From assembly GCF_017355405.1 (NCBI RefSeq), contig NZ_CP061177.1, forward strand, positions 620,001 through 684,000: a stretch of DNA of 64,000 nucleotides, in the 5' to 3' direction. Positions 1 through 8,230 of the stretch are shown piece by piece. A model generated the notes under the pieces. The model did not search any database. It saw only the letters and a program-made list of their open reading frames with translations, and was not told the origin of the DNA. The first letter of the stretch is position 1, and each line of letters begins with the position of its first letter. Position numbers and translations under genes: made by a program. This DNA is from Roseomonas haemaphysalidis (GTDB taxonomy: Bacteria; Pseudomonadota; Alphaproteobacteria; Acetobacterales; Acetobacteraceae).

Positions 1-916
1 TCCCGAGGCCGCCCGCACCGTGTTCCACGGGCACCTGTTCATCGGCCTGCAACTGCTGGCCGATTCGCCCAAGCGGCACGACCCGCTGACGCCGATGACC
101 CGCTCCAACTTGGTCGACGTTCTGGCGCCGCAGACGACCCTGCGCGTCGGCGTGCTGCCGTTCGAGCGCGTGGCCGAGGGGGCCGCGGCCATCCGGCGGC
201 ACGCGGAAGCGGCACTGGCCGAGGGCACGCCCTTTCTGATCGCGGATGCCATCCTGCCGGCCGACCTGCAGCGCATCGCGGAGGCGAGCGTGGAATGGCC
301 GGTGATGACCGGCGGCTCCTCCGTCGCGGCCTACTACCCGGCGCTGTGGGCGCAGCGGGGTTGGATGCCGCCGGAAGCCGCCCCGCCGCTGACCGCCACC
401 GCCGGCCCTAGCGCGGTGCTCGCCGGAAGCTGCGCCGAGCGCACGCGCGAGCAGGTGGCCTGCTTCGGCCAATCCCACCCGGTGCTCAGCCTCGACCCAA
501 TGGAGCCGCAGGAAGCGGGCGTGGCCCGGGCGCTGGACTGGGCAGCGGCGCGGCTGGGCGAGGGGCCGGTCTGCATCACCACCTCGGACGACCCGTCCCG
601 GGTGGCGGCGGCGCAGGCGGCCTACGGGGCCATCGCCGCCGGGCGCAGGGCGGAGGCGCTGCTGGGCGCGCTGGCGGCCGGGCTGGTCGGGCGCGGGGTG
701 CGGCGCCTGCTGGTGGCCGGCGGCGAAACCTCGGGCGCCGTGGTGGAGGCGCTGGGCATCTCGCAGCTGCGGGTCGCGCCGTTCCGGGAGCTGGGCGTCG
801 GGCTGTGCCAGGCGGAACAGCCGGTGCCGCTGGCGCTGTGCCTGAAGTCCGGCAAGCTCGGCAGCGTCGATATGTTCGCCCGCGCGCTGGCCGGGATGGA
901 GGCCGCGCATGCCTGA
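1..916 (+). CDS. otnK: 3-oxo-tetronate kinase, C-terminal part (5' end outside window)
   Basis: The reading frame is open from the first bases of the window, so the gene begins upstream and only about the last 305 residues are seen. The four-carbon acid sugar kinase family phosphorylates 3-oxo-tetronates (from threonate or erythronate) at C4. The visible part matches the C-terminal nucleotide-binding half: a GGSSVAA stretch and the family-typical GGETSGAVVEALGI glycine-rich motif near the end, followed by PLALCLKSGKLGS. It overlaps the downstream aldolase/decarboxylase start by 8 bp, as expected for an otnK-otnC operon. Family assignment is firm; the exact substrate is inferred from the pairing. 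Confidence 0.88.
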   Translation, partial: PEAARTVFHGHLFIGLQLLADSPKRHDPLTPMTRSNLVDVLAPQTTLRVGVLPFERVAEGAAAIRRHAEAALAEGTPFLIADAILPADLQRIAEASVEWPVMTGGSSVAAYYPALWAQRGWMPPEAAPPLTATAGPSAVLAGSCAERTREQVACFGQSHPVLSLDPMEPQEAGVARALDWAAARLGEGPVCITTSDDPSRVAAAQAAYGAIAAGRRAEALLGALAAGLVGRGVRRLLVAGGETSGAVVEALGISQLRVAPFRELGVGLCQAEQPVPLALCLKSGKLGSVDMFARALAGMEAAHA

Positions 917-1568
917 CGCCACCCCCGCCGATGCCGTGGTGGAGCTTTACCGCGCGCTCGCCCGGCACCGCATGAACCACGGCAGCAGCGGCAATGTCAG
1001 CCTGCGGCAGGGCGACGACATGCTGATCACGCCGACCGGCGCGACAGAGGAATCGCTTTCGGCGGAGGAGCTGGTGCGGCTGCCGCTGGCGGGGCCGCCG
1101 CTGCCGGGAACCGCGCCGTCCAGCGAATGGGAAATGCACGCGGCGGTCTACGCCGCCTGCCCAGAAGCGAATTGCGTGGTGCACACCCATGCGGACCACT
1201 GCACGGCGCTGGCCTCGCTGGGTGAGCCGCTGCCCGCCTTTCATTACATGGTGGTCGGCTTCGGTGGGCGGGAGGTGCCTTGCGCGCCCTACCGCACCTT
1301 TGGCACGCCGGCCTTGGCGGAGGCGGTGCGCGACACCATTCCCGGCTACAAGGCCTGCCTGCTGGCGAACCACGGCATGATCTGCCACGGCAAGGACCCG
1401 GCCACGGCACTGGCCACGGCGCTGCGGCTGGAAACCCTGGCCCGGCAATACCTGCTGGCGCGCGCCGCCGGCCGACCCGCCCTGCTGGACGACGAGCAGA
1501 TCCGCCAGGCGCGGGACCGCTACCGGACTTATGGATCGCCCTACCGGCAAGCCGGCGCCGCCTCCTGA
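909..1568 (+). CDS. otnC: 3-oxo-tetronate 4-phosphate decarboxylase (class II aldolase family)
   Basis: A 219-residue class II aldolase/adducin-family protein. In the Otn pathway it decarboxylates 3-oxo-tetronate 4-phosphate to dihydroxyacetone phosphate, finishing what the upstream kinase starts. Visible family marks are the N-terminal NHGSSGNVSLR loop, the catalytic Glu in SSEWEMHAAVY, and zinc-binding histidines in HTHADHC and ANHGMICHG. The start codon lies inside the end of the kinase gene, indicating translational coupling. A strong hairpin terminator follows the stop. Other class II aldolases (fuculose-phosphate aldolase) look similar; the kinase neighbour favours OtnC. Confidence 0.87.
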   Translation: MPDATPADAVVELYRALARHRMNHGSSGNVSLRQGDDMLITPTGATEESLSAEELVRLPLAGPPLPGTAPSSEWEMHAAVYAACPEANCVVHTHADHCTALASLGEPLPAFHYMVVGFGGREVPCAPYRTFGTPALAEAVRDTIPGYKACLLANHGMICHGKDPATALATALRLETLARQYLLARAAGRPALLDDEQIRQARDRYRTYGSPYRQAGAAS

Positions 1569-1599
1569 CCCTGCCCTGGCCCGCATGGGCCACGAAGCA

Positions 1600-1632
1600 A
1601 AAGGGCCGGCCCTCCATGAGGGCCGGCCCTTT
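1600..1632. terminator. bidirectional rho-independent terminator
   Basis: A perfect 15-bp inverted repeat (AAAGGGCCGGCCCTC, 3-nt loop, GAGGGCCGGCCCTTT) with A/T ends on both sides lies between the convergent otnC and PEP-CTERM genes and can serve both strands. Confidence 0.9.
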
Positions 1633-1664
1633 CCATTTCCGGCCGCGCGGGCGGCCGGGAAGCG

Positions 1665-2399
1665 TCAGGCGGCCTTGCGGGCGCGACGCATCAGGCCGAG
1701 GCCGACCAGGCCCGTGCCGAACAGCGCGATGCTCATCGGCTCGGGGACCGGGGTCGGATTGGGGGTGGGGTTCGGGTTGGAGGGGGTCGTCGGGGTGGTC
1801 GGGGTCGTCGGGGTGGTCGTGGACGGGCCGAAGGCCTGCGTGATGATGCTGGTCTGCGCGCGGTCGCCGGCCACAAAGGCGGACACGTTGATGTCCTTGG
1901 TCACGTACAGCGTGTCGTAGGAGCCATCGAGGCTGATGGAGGTCGAGAGGTCGCAGCCGCTGATGGAGCAGCTGACCACGCTCTGCCCCAGCAGGGTCTG
2001 GCGGCCGGCATCGGCGTAGATGCTTTCCGTCACCGCGGCGATGGCGAAGCCCATGAAGGAGCCGTCAAACGACAGGCCCACCGAGGTCAGGCCGGCGGTG
2101 CCGGTGACCATGTAGCTGACGGCCGCATCGCTGAAGCTGGCGCCCATCGGCGCGATCGCCGTGAAGCCGCCGCTGATCTGGATGCCGCTGGTGCCGGACA
2201 GGGCGCTGACGTCCACGGCGCTGCTGCCGCCGGACGGCAGCGCGGTGCCCTGGCTGGTCACGGCGACGGTGAAGTTGCTGAAGGTGTAGTTGCCCGACTG
2301 GATGGTCGGGTTGGAGGTGATCGGGGCGGCCTGGGCAGCGGCACCGAAGGTGGCGAGGGCAACAACGAGAGCTGCGCCGTAACGGATGGAAGGGCTCAA
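1665..2399 (-). CDS. PEP-CTERM sorting domain protein
   Basis: A 244-residue exported protein of unknown function. It has an N-terminal signal peptide (hydrophobic core then AQAAP), a body rich in Ser/Thr/Gly, a Thr-Pro repeat linker of the TTPTTPTTP type, then the C-terminal sorting signal: VPEP, a hydrophobic stretch (IALFGTGLVGLGLM) and a basic tail RRARKAA. Such tails are recognised and cleaved by exosortase (EpsH), normally linked to exopolysaccharide systems. The start is TTG, with AGGA about 9 nt upstream; a near-consensus sigma-54 promoter sits just before it. No exosortase is in the window. What the mature protein does is unknown. Confidence 0.85.
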   Translation of the reverse strand: MSPSIRYGAALVVALATFGAAAQAAPITSNPTIQSGNYTFSNFTVAVTSQGTALPSGGSSAVDVSALSGTSGIQISGGFTAIAPMGASFSDAAVSYMVTGTAGLTSVGLSFDGSFMGFAIAAVTESIYADAGRQTLLGQSVVSCSISGCDLSTSISLDGSYDTLYVTKDINVSAFVAGDRAQTSIITQAFGPSTTTPTTPTTPTTPSNPNPTPNPTPVPEPMSIALFGTGLVGLGLMRRARKAA

Positions 2400-2698
2400 G
2401 TTACAAGATCCTGATGACTGTGCTGCGTCATCCTAGCAACGCACGTGCCAAAAGAACCAAGCCTGCAAATACAAAGGCTTACGCTGAGAGACCTGGGCAT
2501 CAATAAGGCGTTGTAAAGGATTCCGGCAAGTGATCGTGGATGCGGGCACTGCGCGCTATTGCTGAACCACAACAGTTTTGATTGCGGGTATTTTACTGGC
2601 CGGCCATGCAACCCTTCCGTTGCTGGGCCGCGTTGCCAACTGCGCCAGCCAGGATTACCGGCAGCGTGGGGATGTCGTTCGGCAACAGGATGATGGCA
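2400..2698. other. 299-bp intergenic region upstream of the PEP-CTERM gene
   Basis: This stretch has visibly lower GC than its surroundings. It holds the sigma-54 promoter at 2435-2450 and, further upstream, space for an enhancer-bound activator. I see no convincing open reading frame in it. Confidence 0.6.
2435..2450 (-). promoter_or_regulatory. sigma-54 (RpoN) -24/-12 promoter of the PEP-CTERM gene
   Basis: Read on the minus strand the site is TGGCACGTGCGTTGCT. This matches the RpoN consensus TGGCACG-N4-TTGCW with the correct spacing between the GG and GC elements. It ends 36 nt before the TTG start, so the predicted transcript begins about 24 nt ahead of translation. RpoN control of PEP-CTERM genes through the PrsK/PrsR pair is reported in other exosortase bacteria; PrsR is not in the window. 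Confidence 0.75.
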
Positions 2699-2772
2699 TG
2701 TCCCCGGCGGGATTCGAACCCACGGCCCCTAGATTAGGAATCTAGTGCTCTATCCGGCTGAGCTACGGAGAC
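2699..2772 (-). tRNA. tRNA-Arg (anticodon CCT)
   Basis: The minus strand folds as a cloverleaf: acceptor arm GTCTCCG pairing with CGGGGAC, D arm with the AGCTCAG motif, anticodon stem CTAGA/TCTAG around the loop TTCCTAA (anticodon CCT), and T arm with GGTTCGAATCC. CCA is not encoded. It decodes AGG, a rare codon in a genome of this composition. Confidence 0.95.
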
Positions 2773-2824
2773 GCCACGCGCGTTTTACCCGCCCGGCGCC
2801 TGCCGGTCCACATCAGGCTCGCGG

Positions 2825-3775
2825 TCACCCCCAACGCCGGAAGCGGTCCACGGCGGCCACCAGCGCCAGCCTCACGCCGGGTTCCAGCGCCGAATGGCCG
2901 GCATCCGGCACCACCGTCAGCCGCGCCCGCGGCCACGCCGCCGCCAGGTCGAAAGCGGATTCCGGCGGGCAGACCATGTCGTAGCGGCCCTGCACGATCT
3001 CGGCCGGCAGGTGTGCCAGCCGGTCCATGCCGGCCAGCAGCCCGCCCGGACGCAGGAACAGGTCGTGCGCGAAGTAATGCGCCTCAATCCGCGCCAGCCC
3101 CAGGGCACTGCGGTCCTGCGCAAAGCTCATCACCATGTCGGGGCTGGGCAGCAGGGTGCTGCACATGCCTTCGTACTGGCTCCAGGCACGGGCTGCCGGG
3201 AGGTGGACAGCGGGGTCCGGATCGCACAGCCGGCGAAGATAGGATGCCAGCAGGTCGCCGCGCTCGGCCGGGGGCAGGTGCTCGGCAAAGTCGCGCCATG
3301 CGTCCGGAAACACCCGGCGCAGCCCGAACAGGAACCACTCCACCTCTGGCTGGCGCCCGAGGAACACCCCGCGCAGCACGCAGCCCGTGACGCGCTCGGG
3401 ATGCGCCTGCGCATAGGCCAGCGCCAGGGTGGACCCCCAGGAGCCGCCGAACAGCAGCCACTGCTCCAGCCCCAGAAAGCGGCGCAACACCTCGATGTCG
3501 GCCACCAGGTGGGGCGTGGTGTTGTCCCGCAGCTCGCCCAGCGGCCGGGAGCGGCCGGCACCGCGCTGGTCGAAGATCACGATGCGCCAGTGGTGCGGGT
3601 CGAAGAACCGCCGGTGCACCGCGCCGGCACCGGCGCCCGGCCCGCCATGCAGGAACAGCACCGGCTGGCCGCGCGGGTTGCCCGCCTGTTCCCAGTACAT
3701 CACATGCCCGCCGCCAAGCGGCAGCAGCCCGGTTTCATAGGGGGCGATATCGGGAAACAGGTCTCCGCGGGGCAT
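2825..3775 (-). CDS. pip: prolyl aminopeptidase (proline iminopeptidase)
   Basis: A 316-residue alpha/beta hydrolase that removes N-terminal proline from peptides in the cytoplasm. The start chosen is the ATG giving MPRGDLFPDIAPYETG, which matches the family's usual N terminus and length; the frame stays open much further upstream, but that part has no family likeness. Visible motifs are the oxyanion segment HGGPGAG (residues 43-49), the DQRGAGRS motif (69-76), the nucleophile elbow GGSWGS with Ser112, and the Asp and His of the triad in GRYDMVCP and DAGHSALEP near the C terminus. It stands alone between tRNA-Arg and a divergent gene. Confidence 0.93.
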   Translation of the reverse strand: MPRGDLFPDIAPYETGLLPLGGGHVMYWEQAGNPRGQPVLFLHGGPGAGAGAVHRRFFDPHHWRIVIFDQRGAGRSRPLGELRDNTTPHLVADIEVLRRFLGLEQWLLFGGSWGSTLALAYAQAHPERVTGCVLRGVFLGRQPEVEWFLFGLRRVFPDAWRDFAEHLPPAERGDLLASYLRRLCDPDPAVHLPAARAWSQYEGMCSTLLPSPDMVMSFAQDRSALGLARIEAHYFAHDLFLRPGGLLAGMDRLAHLPAEIVQGRYDMVCPPESAFDLAAAWPRARLTVVPDAGHSALEPGVRLALVAAVDRFRRWG

Positions 3776-3904
3776 GGCGGAGTGTGGCCCGGCCCGGCCC
3801 GGCCATGCAACAGCCGCCCGGCCCGGCGGCGCACGACCAATTATTGCAGGCCAGGCGGCGCGCGGCCCCTTCGCGCCGGGCGGCTTCGTCCTTAGTTTAA
3901 CGGG

Positions 3905-4669
3905 ATGGCGAGTTCCTCCTCCTCCACCGGCTCCCGCACCGGCCAGGCGGCCGGCACGGTGCGCTGCGCCGTGTGCGGCGCCGAAAGCCGGCAGCCACCG
4001 TTCCGCCCCGGCCCGCCCGAACAGGCGCCGGACCTCGACCTCCGGCCCGGCCAGCCCTTGCGGGGCACCATGGCGCGGTGGCTGCAGCAATGCCCGCATT
4101 GCTCCTATGCGGCGCCGGACATCGCCCGCGCCCACCCCGCCGCCGCCGACGCGGTGGCCGCCGCGCCGTTCCGGGCCCTGGTGGCCGACACCAGCCATCC
4201 GCCGCTGGCGCGCCGCTTTCTGGCCTGGGCCCATGTGCTGGAAGAAACCGGTGCGCTGCATGCCAGCGCCGAGGCCACCCTGCACGCCGCCTGGGTGGCC
4301 GACGACATGAAGCGCGACGACTTGGCCGCCGAATGGCGGCTGGATGCCGTGGCGCTGTGGCGCAGCGGCCCGCCGCTGGACGCCGAGCAGACCGTGCGCG
4401 TGATCGATGCGTTGCGCCGCGCGGGCGCGTGGCCCGACGCCGCAGCCACCGCCAGCGCCCTGGCCGCCGGCAACCCGCCCGCCGCGGTCGGCCAGGTGGT
4501 GGCGCTGGAAAGCCGGCTGATCGCCGAGCAGGACAGCAGCGGCCACAGCATGGCCTCGGCCATGCCGCCCTCCTTTCCCCGGCCGCATGTGGCGCAGCAG
4601 AAGCTGGGACGCCCGGCGCGTGGCGAAGGGCTTTGGGCCCGGGTGAAGCGGCTGTTCGGGCGCGGATGA
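3905..4669 (+). CDS. DUF2225-like putative zinc-ribbon protein
   Basis: A 254-residue protein with a Ser-rich N terminus and two cysteine pairs, CAVC at about residues 21-24 and CPHCSY at about 61-66, set up to bind zinc. The arrangement resembles DUF2225, where a CPxCG pair is followed by CPHCGYAA. The central part is helical and Ala-rich, like a TPR-type scaffold, and the tail is basic (RVKRLFGRG). Function unknown. It stands alone on the plus strand, divergent from pip. Confidence 0.6.
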   Translation: MASSSSSTGSRTGQAAGTVRCAVCGAESRQPPFRPGPPEQAPDLDLRPGQPLRGTMARWLQQCPHCSYAAPDIARAHPAAADAVAAAPFRALVADTSHPPLARRFLAWAHVLEETGALHASAEATLHAAWVADDMKRDDLAAEWRLDAVALWRSGPPLDAEQTVRVIDALRRAGAWPDAAATASALAAGNPPAAVGQVVALESRLIAEQDSSGHSMASAMPPSFPRPHVAQQKLGRPARGEGLWARVKRLFGRG

Positions 4670-4673
4670 CCGG

Positions 4674-4694
4674 CAGGGGGCGCCTGTCCCCCTG
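4674..4694. terminator. weak hairpin after the zinc-ribbon gene
   Basis: A 7-bp stem (CAGGGGG / CCCCCTG) with a 7-nt loop starts 5 nt after the stop codon. There is no T run, so termination is only possible. Confidence 0.35.
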
Positions 4695-4802
4695 ATGCCC
4701 AGGCTTCAGGCGCTCGCAGTCTGACTTGCGGCACGGCAGAACGCCGTGCGTTTTGTGGCGAAATACCCTGCTCACGGCGACGTGATCGTCTAGGATGCGC
4801 CG

Positions 4803-5477
4803 ATGCGCTGTCTCCCATTGCTTGTCCTGTTGCTGTCCGGCTGTGGCCCTCTGGTCCCGGAATCCTGGGTGCCGGCCTGGGCCGACATCCCAGGAGCGGA
4901 AACGCTGGGCCTGACGGACACCCTACCGGAAGCCGAGCGGGAGGAGGTGCCCGCCGCCGCCCTGGCCCAGGCGGATGGCGAGCCAGCTTTGTTTCTGCGC
5001 TGGGGCGGCCGGCAGGCGCTGGCGGTGCTGGCGCAGCAGAGCGGCGAGAACCGCATGTGGCGCAGCGCCGGCGGCGTGGTGGTGGCGACCGATGGCGCCC
5101 GCGTCGTGGCCACCGCCGGGCTGCGCACCTGGCTGGCCGCCACCCGCCTGGACGGCCCCGACCCGCTGGACGAGCCGCTGTTGCTGGACGGGCGGGAGGT
5201 GGCGCTGCGCCGGCAGGTGGATCTGATGCGATCGGACCGTTCGCCGGAAGGCATGCGCTTCGGCGTGTCGCTGAGCTGCCGGCTGCGCGGCGCGCTGGTG
5301 CAGCCCGAAGCCGGACCGGTGGCGCTGCTGATCACCGAACGCTGCCGCGGCGGCGGCGAAAGCTTCGCCAACCGCTTCTGGGCGGACCCGCAAACGGGCG
5401 GGATCTACCGTTCCGAGCAGTGGATCGGGCCGCAGGGGCCCATGTGGGTGGAGGTGGTCAACCCGCCCGCCAGCTGA
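4803..5477 (+). CDS. GfcB/YjbF-like exopolysaccharide lipoprotein
   Basis: A 224-residue protein with a short lipoprotein signal: MRCLPLLVLLLSGC, lipobox Cys14. The body resembles the YjbF/GfcB family (outer-membrane lipoproteins of group 4 capsule and yjbEFGH loci): alternating beta-strands, a GGVVVATDGARVVATAGL strand pair, and a C-terminal NRFWADPQTGGIYRSEQ segment like the family's NxYWvdpxTGxIwrSxQ. The partners GfcC/D are absent here. Its 3' end overlaps the convergent wecA-like gene by 20 bp. The polysaccharide role is inferred from family and neighbour. Confidence 0.65.
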   Translation: MRCLPLLVLLLSGCGPLVPESWVPAWADIPGAETLGLTDTLPEAEREEVPAAALAQADGEPALFLRWGGRQALAVLAQQSGENRMWRSAGGVVVATDGARVVATAGLRTWLAATRLDGPDPLDEPLLLDGREVALRRQVDLMRSDRSPEGMRFGVSLSCRLRGALVQPEAGPVALLITERCRGGGESFANRFWADPQTGGIYRSEQWIGPQGPMWVEVVNPPAS

Positions 5478-6555
5478 GCCCGGCGCGCCGCGCGCGCCGC
5501 GCGACGTAGCCCAGCCACAGCAGCTGCAGCAGCAGGGGCGGCAGGATGACCAGCGGCTTGGCCCAGGTGGGCAGCTCCGTGAAGCCCAGCGCCAGCCCGC
5601 CCTGCAGCAGCGCGAAGCCCGCGTGCAATGCCGCCACCGCCGGCACCGGCAGGCCGCCGCGCTGCGCCATCTGGTAGATGTGCGTGCGGTGGGGGGTGCT
5701 GATGCGCTCGCCCATCCAGGCGCGGCGCAGGATGGTGAAGCCGGTGTCGAACAGCAGCGCGAACAGCAGCAGCGGCACCAGCAGGAAGGACAGCTGCGCG
5801 CTGTCGAACTGTGCCGCCGCCACCCCCAGCACCGCCAGGATGAAGCCCAGGAACTGGCTGCCGACGTCGCCCATGAAGATGCGCGCCGGCGGCAGGTTGA
5901 AGGGCAGAAAGCCCGCGATGCCGGCCGCCAGGATCAGGCATGCGGCGTAGATGAACCAGCCGCCCTGCGTGGCCGCGATCACCGCCAGCACCACCGCCGC
6001 CACCAGCGCCACGCCGCCCACCAGCGAATCCAGCCCGTCCATGAAGTTCACGGCATTGGTGCAGGCGACGATCCAGAACACCGTCAGCAGCGGGCCGAGC
6101 CAGCCCAGTTCCACCACGCCGATCCAGGGCAGCGCCACCTTGCTGACCACCAGCCCGCTGGCCACGGCCACCAGCGCCGCCCCCGCCTGGGCGCCCAGCT
6201 TCACCACGAAGCGGAAGTCCCGGACGTCGTCGGCCAGCGCCACGGCGGCGATGGCGACGCCGGCCAGAATGACGCCGATGAACTTGGTGTCCGCCACCCG
6301 CGCGAAGCGCGCGGTCAGGAACAGCACCAGCATGCCAAGGATAAAGGCACCGACGATGCCCACCCCGCCGCCCTTGGGCGTGGGCCGCGCATGCGCCTTG
6401 CGGTGGTCGGGATGGTCCAGGATGGGGCACGCGATCATCAGCCGCACCAGCAGCGCGGAGCACCCGGCCAGGACGGTGGCGAACACCAGGTGTTCCAGGA
6501 TGGCTTGGCCGGTCATGGGCAGAACGTCGGGCTCCGGAAGGGCGGGAGGCGCCAT
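5458..6555 (-). CDS. WecA/MraY-family undecaprenyl-phosphate glycosyl-1-phosphate transferase
   Basis: A 365-residue polytopic membrane enzyme with about ten hydrophobic segments. It transfers a GlcNAc-1-phosphate-type sugar to undecaprenyl phosphate, starting a lipid-linked glycan. Family motifs in order are PTPKGGGVGI, ALADDVRDF (Mg-binding DDxxD-type), NAVNFMDGLDSL, FMGDVGSQFLG and the cytoplasmic HRTHIYQ. An alternative ATG at 6516 (MTGQAILEH) would give 352 residues and place the first membrane helix at the N terminus; neither start has a strong ribosome site. It lies next to a GfcB-like lipoprotein and an FkbM methyltransferase, suggesting exopolysaccharide or O-antigen synthesis. Confidence 0.87.
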   Translation of the reverse strand: MAPPALPEPDVLPMTGQAILEHLVFATVLAGCSALLVRLMIACPILDHPDHRKAHARPTPKGGGVGIVGAFILGMLVLFLTARFARVADTKFIGVILAGVAIAAVALADDVRDFRFVVKLGAQAGAALVAVASGLVVSKVALPWIGVVELGWLGPLLTVFWIVACTNAVNFMDGLDSLVGGVALVAAVVLAVIAATQGGWFIYAACLILAAGIAGFLPFNLPPARIFMGDVGSQFLGFILAVLGVAAAQFDSAQLSFLLVPLLLFALLFDTGFTILRRAWMGERISTPHRTHIYQMAQRGGLPVPAVAALHAGFALLQGGLALGFTELPTWAKPLVILPPLLLQLLWLGYVARRARRAGLSWRAG

Positions 6556-6635
6556 GAGCCACAGGGGGGGTGGTTCGTCAAATCAGGGGGATGGGAGGCG
6601 GCCGGGGGGCATTCCTGCCGCCGGCCTTCCGCCCC

Positions 6636-7376
6636 TCACCGCAGCCGCCCCGCCTCCAGGCTGGCATAGATGTCGCCGCTGTTGGCCCGCATCGGCAGGC
6701 CGTTCAGCCAGTCCGCCATCGCCGCCGCCTCCACTGGCTCCGGCAAGGCGAAGCGCATGGCCTCGCCCAGGCAGGCGTTGAAGCGATAGGCACCCAGCGC
6801 CGCGACGGCCGCCAGCGCCTGCAGCCCCACGTCGCGCTGGATCAGCGTGAACTCGAAGGACAACGCGCGCACCGGGCGCGACAGGCCGGCCAGTGCCGCG
6901 GCCTCGAAGCCTTCCACGTCGATCTTCAGGAAGTCCGGCAGGCCATGGCGGCCGGCCAGCGCGTCCAGCGTGGTGACGGGCAGGGTGATGGCGCCGTCCC
7001 AGCGCTGGTCGTCCCAGCCCGGCGCGCCGGCGGCGGCGGCCAGAAAGGCGCCGGAGGCGGTGGCCACGGTGGGGTTGGCGGCGTTCAGGTGCAGCACCGC
7101 CTCGCCCGGTTCGGCCCCCACCAGCGTCTGCGCCAGCGCCACGCCGGGGTCGCGGCCGAACAGCAGGCGCAACAGCCGGGCCAGGCGCGGCTGCGGCTCC
7201 ACCGCCAGCGCCCGGGCGCCGAGGCGGCGGAAGCTGGCGGTGCGGTCCCCCACATGGGCGCCCACGTCGAAGCCCAGTTCCCCCGGGGCGAGGAAGCGGG
7301 CGTGAAAGGCATCCAGCGCCTGCGCGCGGCCAGGGGCGTAGTAGGTGCGCAGCGAATGGCGCAGCGCGCCGTTCAT
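6636..7376 (-). CDS. FkbM family SAM-dependent methyltransferase
   Basis: A 246-residue methyltransferase. The SAM motif I is GFDVGAHVGDRTASF (about residues 35-49), the acidic post-II segment is VEPQPRL, and the FkbM-typical LKIDVEGFE lies near residue 175. Members O-methylate sugars or other small molecules and are common in polysaccharide loci. The ATG overlaps the stop of the glyoxalase-like gene as ATGA, so the two are translationally coupled. Substrate unknown. Confidence 0.85.
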   Translation of the reverse strand: MNGALRHSLRTYYAPGRAQALDAFHARFLAPGELGFDVGAHVGDRTASFRRLGARALAVEPQPRLARLLRLLFGRDPGVALAQTLVGAEPGEAVLHLNAANPTVATASGAFLAAAAGAPGWDDQRWDGAITLPVTTLDALAGRHGLPDFLKIDVEGFEAAALAGLSRPVRALSFEFTLIQRDVGLQALAAVAALGAYRFNACLGEAMRFALPEPVEAAAMADWLNGLPMRANSGDIYASLEAGRLR

Positions 7377-8230
7377 CCGCGGAACACCAGGGCGGCGCCG
7401 CCGGCCAGCGCGGGCGGCACCAGGATGCCGCCGCCGGGAGCCTTGCCGGTGGCCATTCCGGCCAGCCGGTGCGCCGCGGCGCGGTTGCCGTCATCGGTGC
7501 GGACCACGAAGCCGGCGATGAACGGCAGCGCCGGCGGCACCACGCCAGGCAGCACGGCGTCCAGCGCCTCGGGTGGCAGGATGCGCAGGCTGCCGGTACC
7601 GAGCGGCAGGGCGAAGCCGCCCGCCGGGTCCGGCTGCAGCACGCCGCCGGTCAGGCGGGACAGCCGCGCCGCCGTCTCCGCCGGGGCGGGCACCGCCAGG
7701 ATCGCCTGTTCCAGCGCCACGGCGCGGTTGGGGTGGGTCAGCCAGCGCTCCTGCCACAGCAGTTCCGGCGTGTGGTGCTGGATGAGTTGCAGGCGGCCTT
7801 CCGGCGCGGCCGGCACCGGCAGGCGGGAAAAGCGGGCCAGCGGGCCGTCCGGCGCCGCGTCGTCCAGCGGGCGCTGCAGCGGCGCGACGCCGGGGATATC
7901 CATCCCCGCGCGGCGCAGCCGGGGCAGCTCGGCCTCGGCATCGGCCACGCCGAAGGCCAGGATGTGCAATCCCTCGTAGCGCGCCAGCAGGGCAGACAGG
8001 CCGTTGTCGAACAGTGCTGGCTCGATCAGCCCCAGCAGCTCCAGGTAGCCCTGGCGCAGCATGGCGCAGCGGTTGCCGGTGCCCAGCCGTTCCGGCGGCA
8101 GGCCCGGCGCGCGCGGGCCGGACTGCCGCGCCACCGGCGTCAACAGAAAGCCCAGTCGCTCATAAGCCGCCCACAGCGCCTCGGGGCGCGACGAGCAGAC
8201 GCCGACGTGGTCGAGGACCGCGCCGCTCAC
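7373..8230 (-). CDS. VOC/glyoxalase-like domain protein
   Basis: A 285-residue protein starting with GTG, which overlaps the GST stop codon (GTGA); the longer open frame upstream is only the GST gene's shadow. N-terminal LDHVGVCSSRPEALWAAYERLGF is a typical vicinal-oxygen-chelate beta-alpha-beta start, with a second half from about residue 180. Similar proteins carry a Glyoxalase_3 domain. The His and Glu ligands look partly kept (LDHVG, YLELLG). No reaction can be assigned; coupling to a glutathione transferase suggests handling of a reactive metabolite. Confidence 0.7.
   Translation of the reverse strand: MSGAVLDHVGVCSSRPEALWAAYERLGFLLTPVARQSGPRAPGLPPERLGTGNRCAMLRQGYLELLGLIEPALFDNGLSALLARYEGLHILAFGVADAEAELPRLRRAGMDIPGVAPLQRPLDDAAPDGPLARFSRLPVPAAPEGRLQLIQHHTPELLWQERWLTHPNRAVALEQAILAVPAPAETAARLSRLTGGVLQPDPAGGFALPLGTGSLRILPPEALDAVLPGVVPPALPFIAGFVVRTDDGNRAAAHRLAGMATGKAPGGGILVPPALAGGAALVFRG

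Noticed and set aside
576..1617. Long minus-strand open frames opposite otnK/otnC
   Set aside because: They are Arg/Ala/Pro-rich products of high-GC antisense frames with no family likeness, and they overlap well-supported genes.
1741..1830. Tandem repeat or CRISPR-like array
   Set aside because: The short repeated units encode the Thr-Pro linker of the PEP-CTERM protein; there are no spacers.
3776..4588. N-terminal fusion to prolyl aminopeptidase in a 587-codon frame
   Set aside because: The extra 271 residues are antisense to the zinc-ribbon gene and have no likeness to any domain; the internal ATG gives the normal enzyme.
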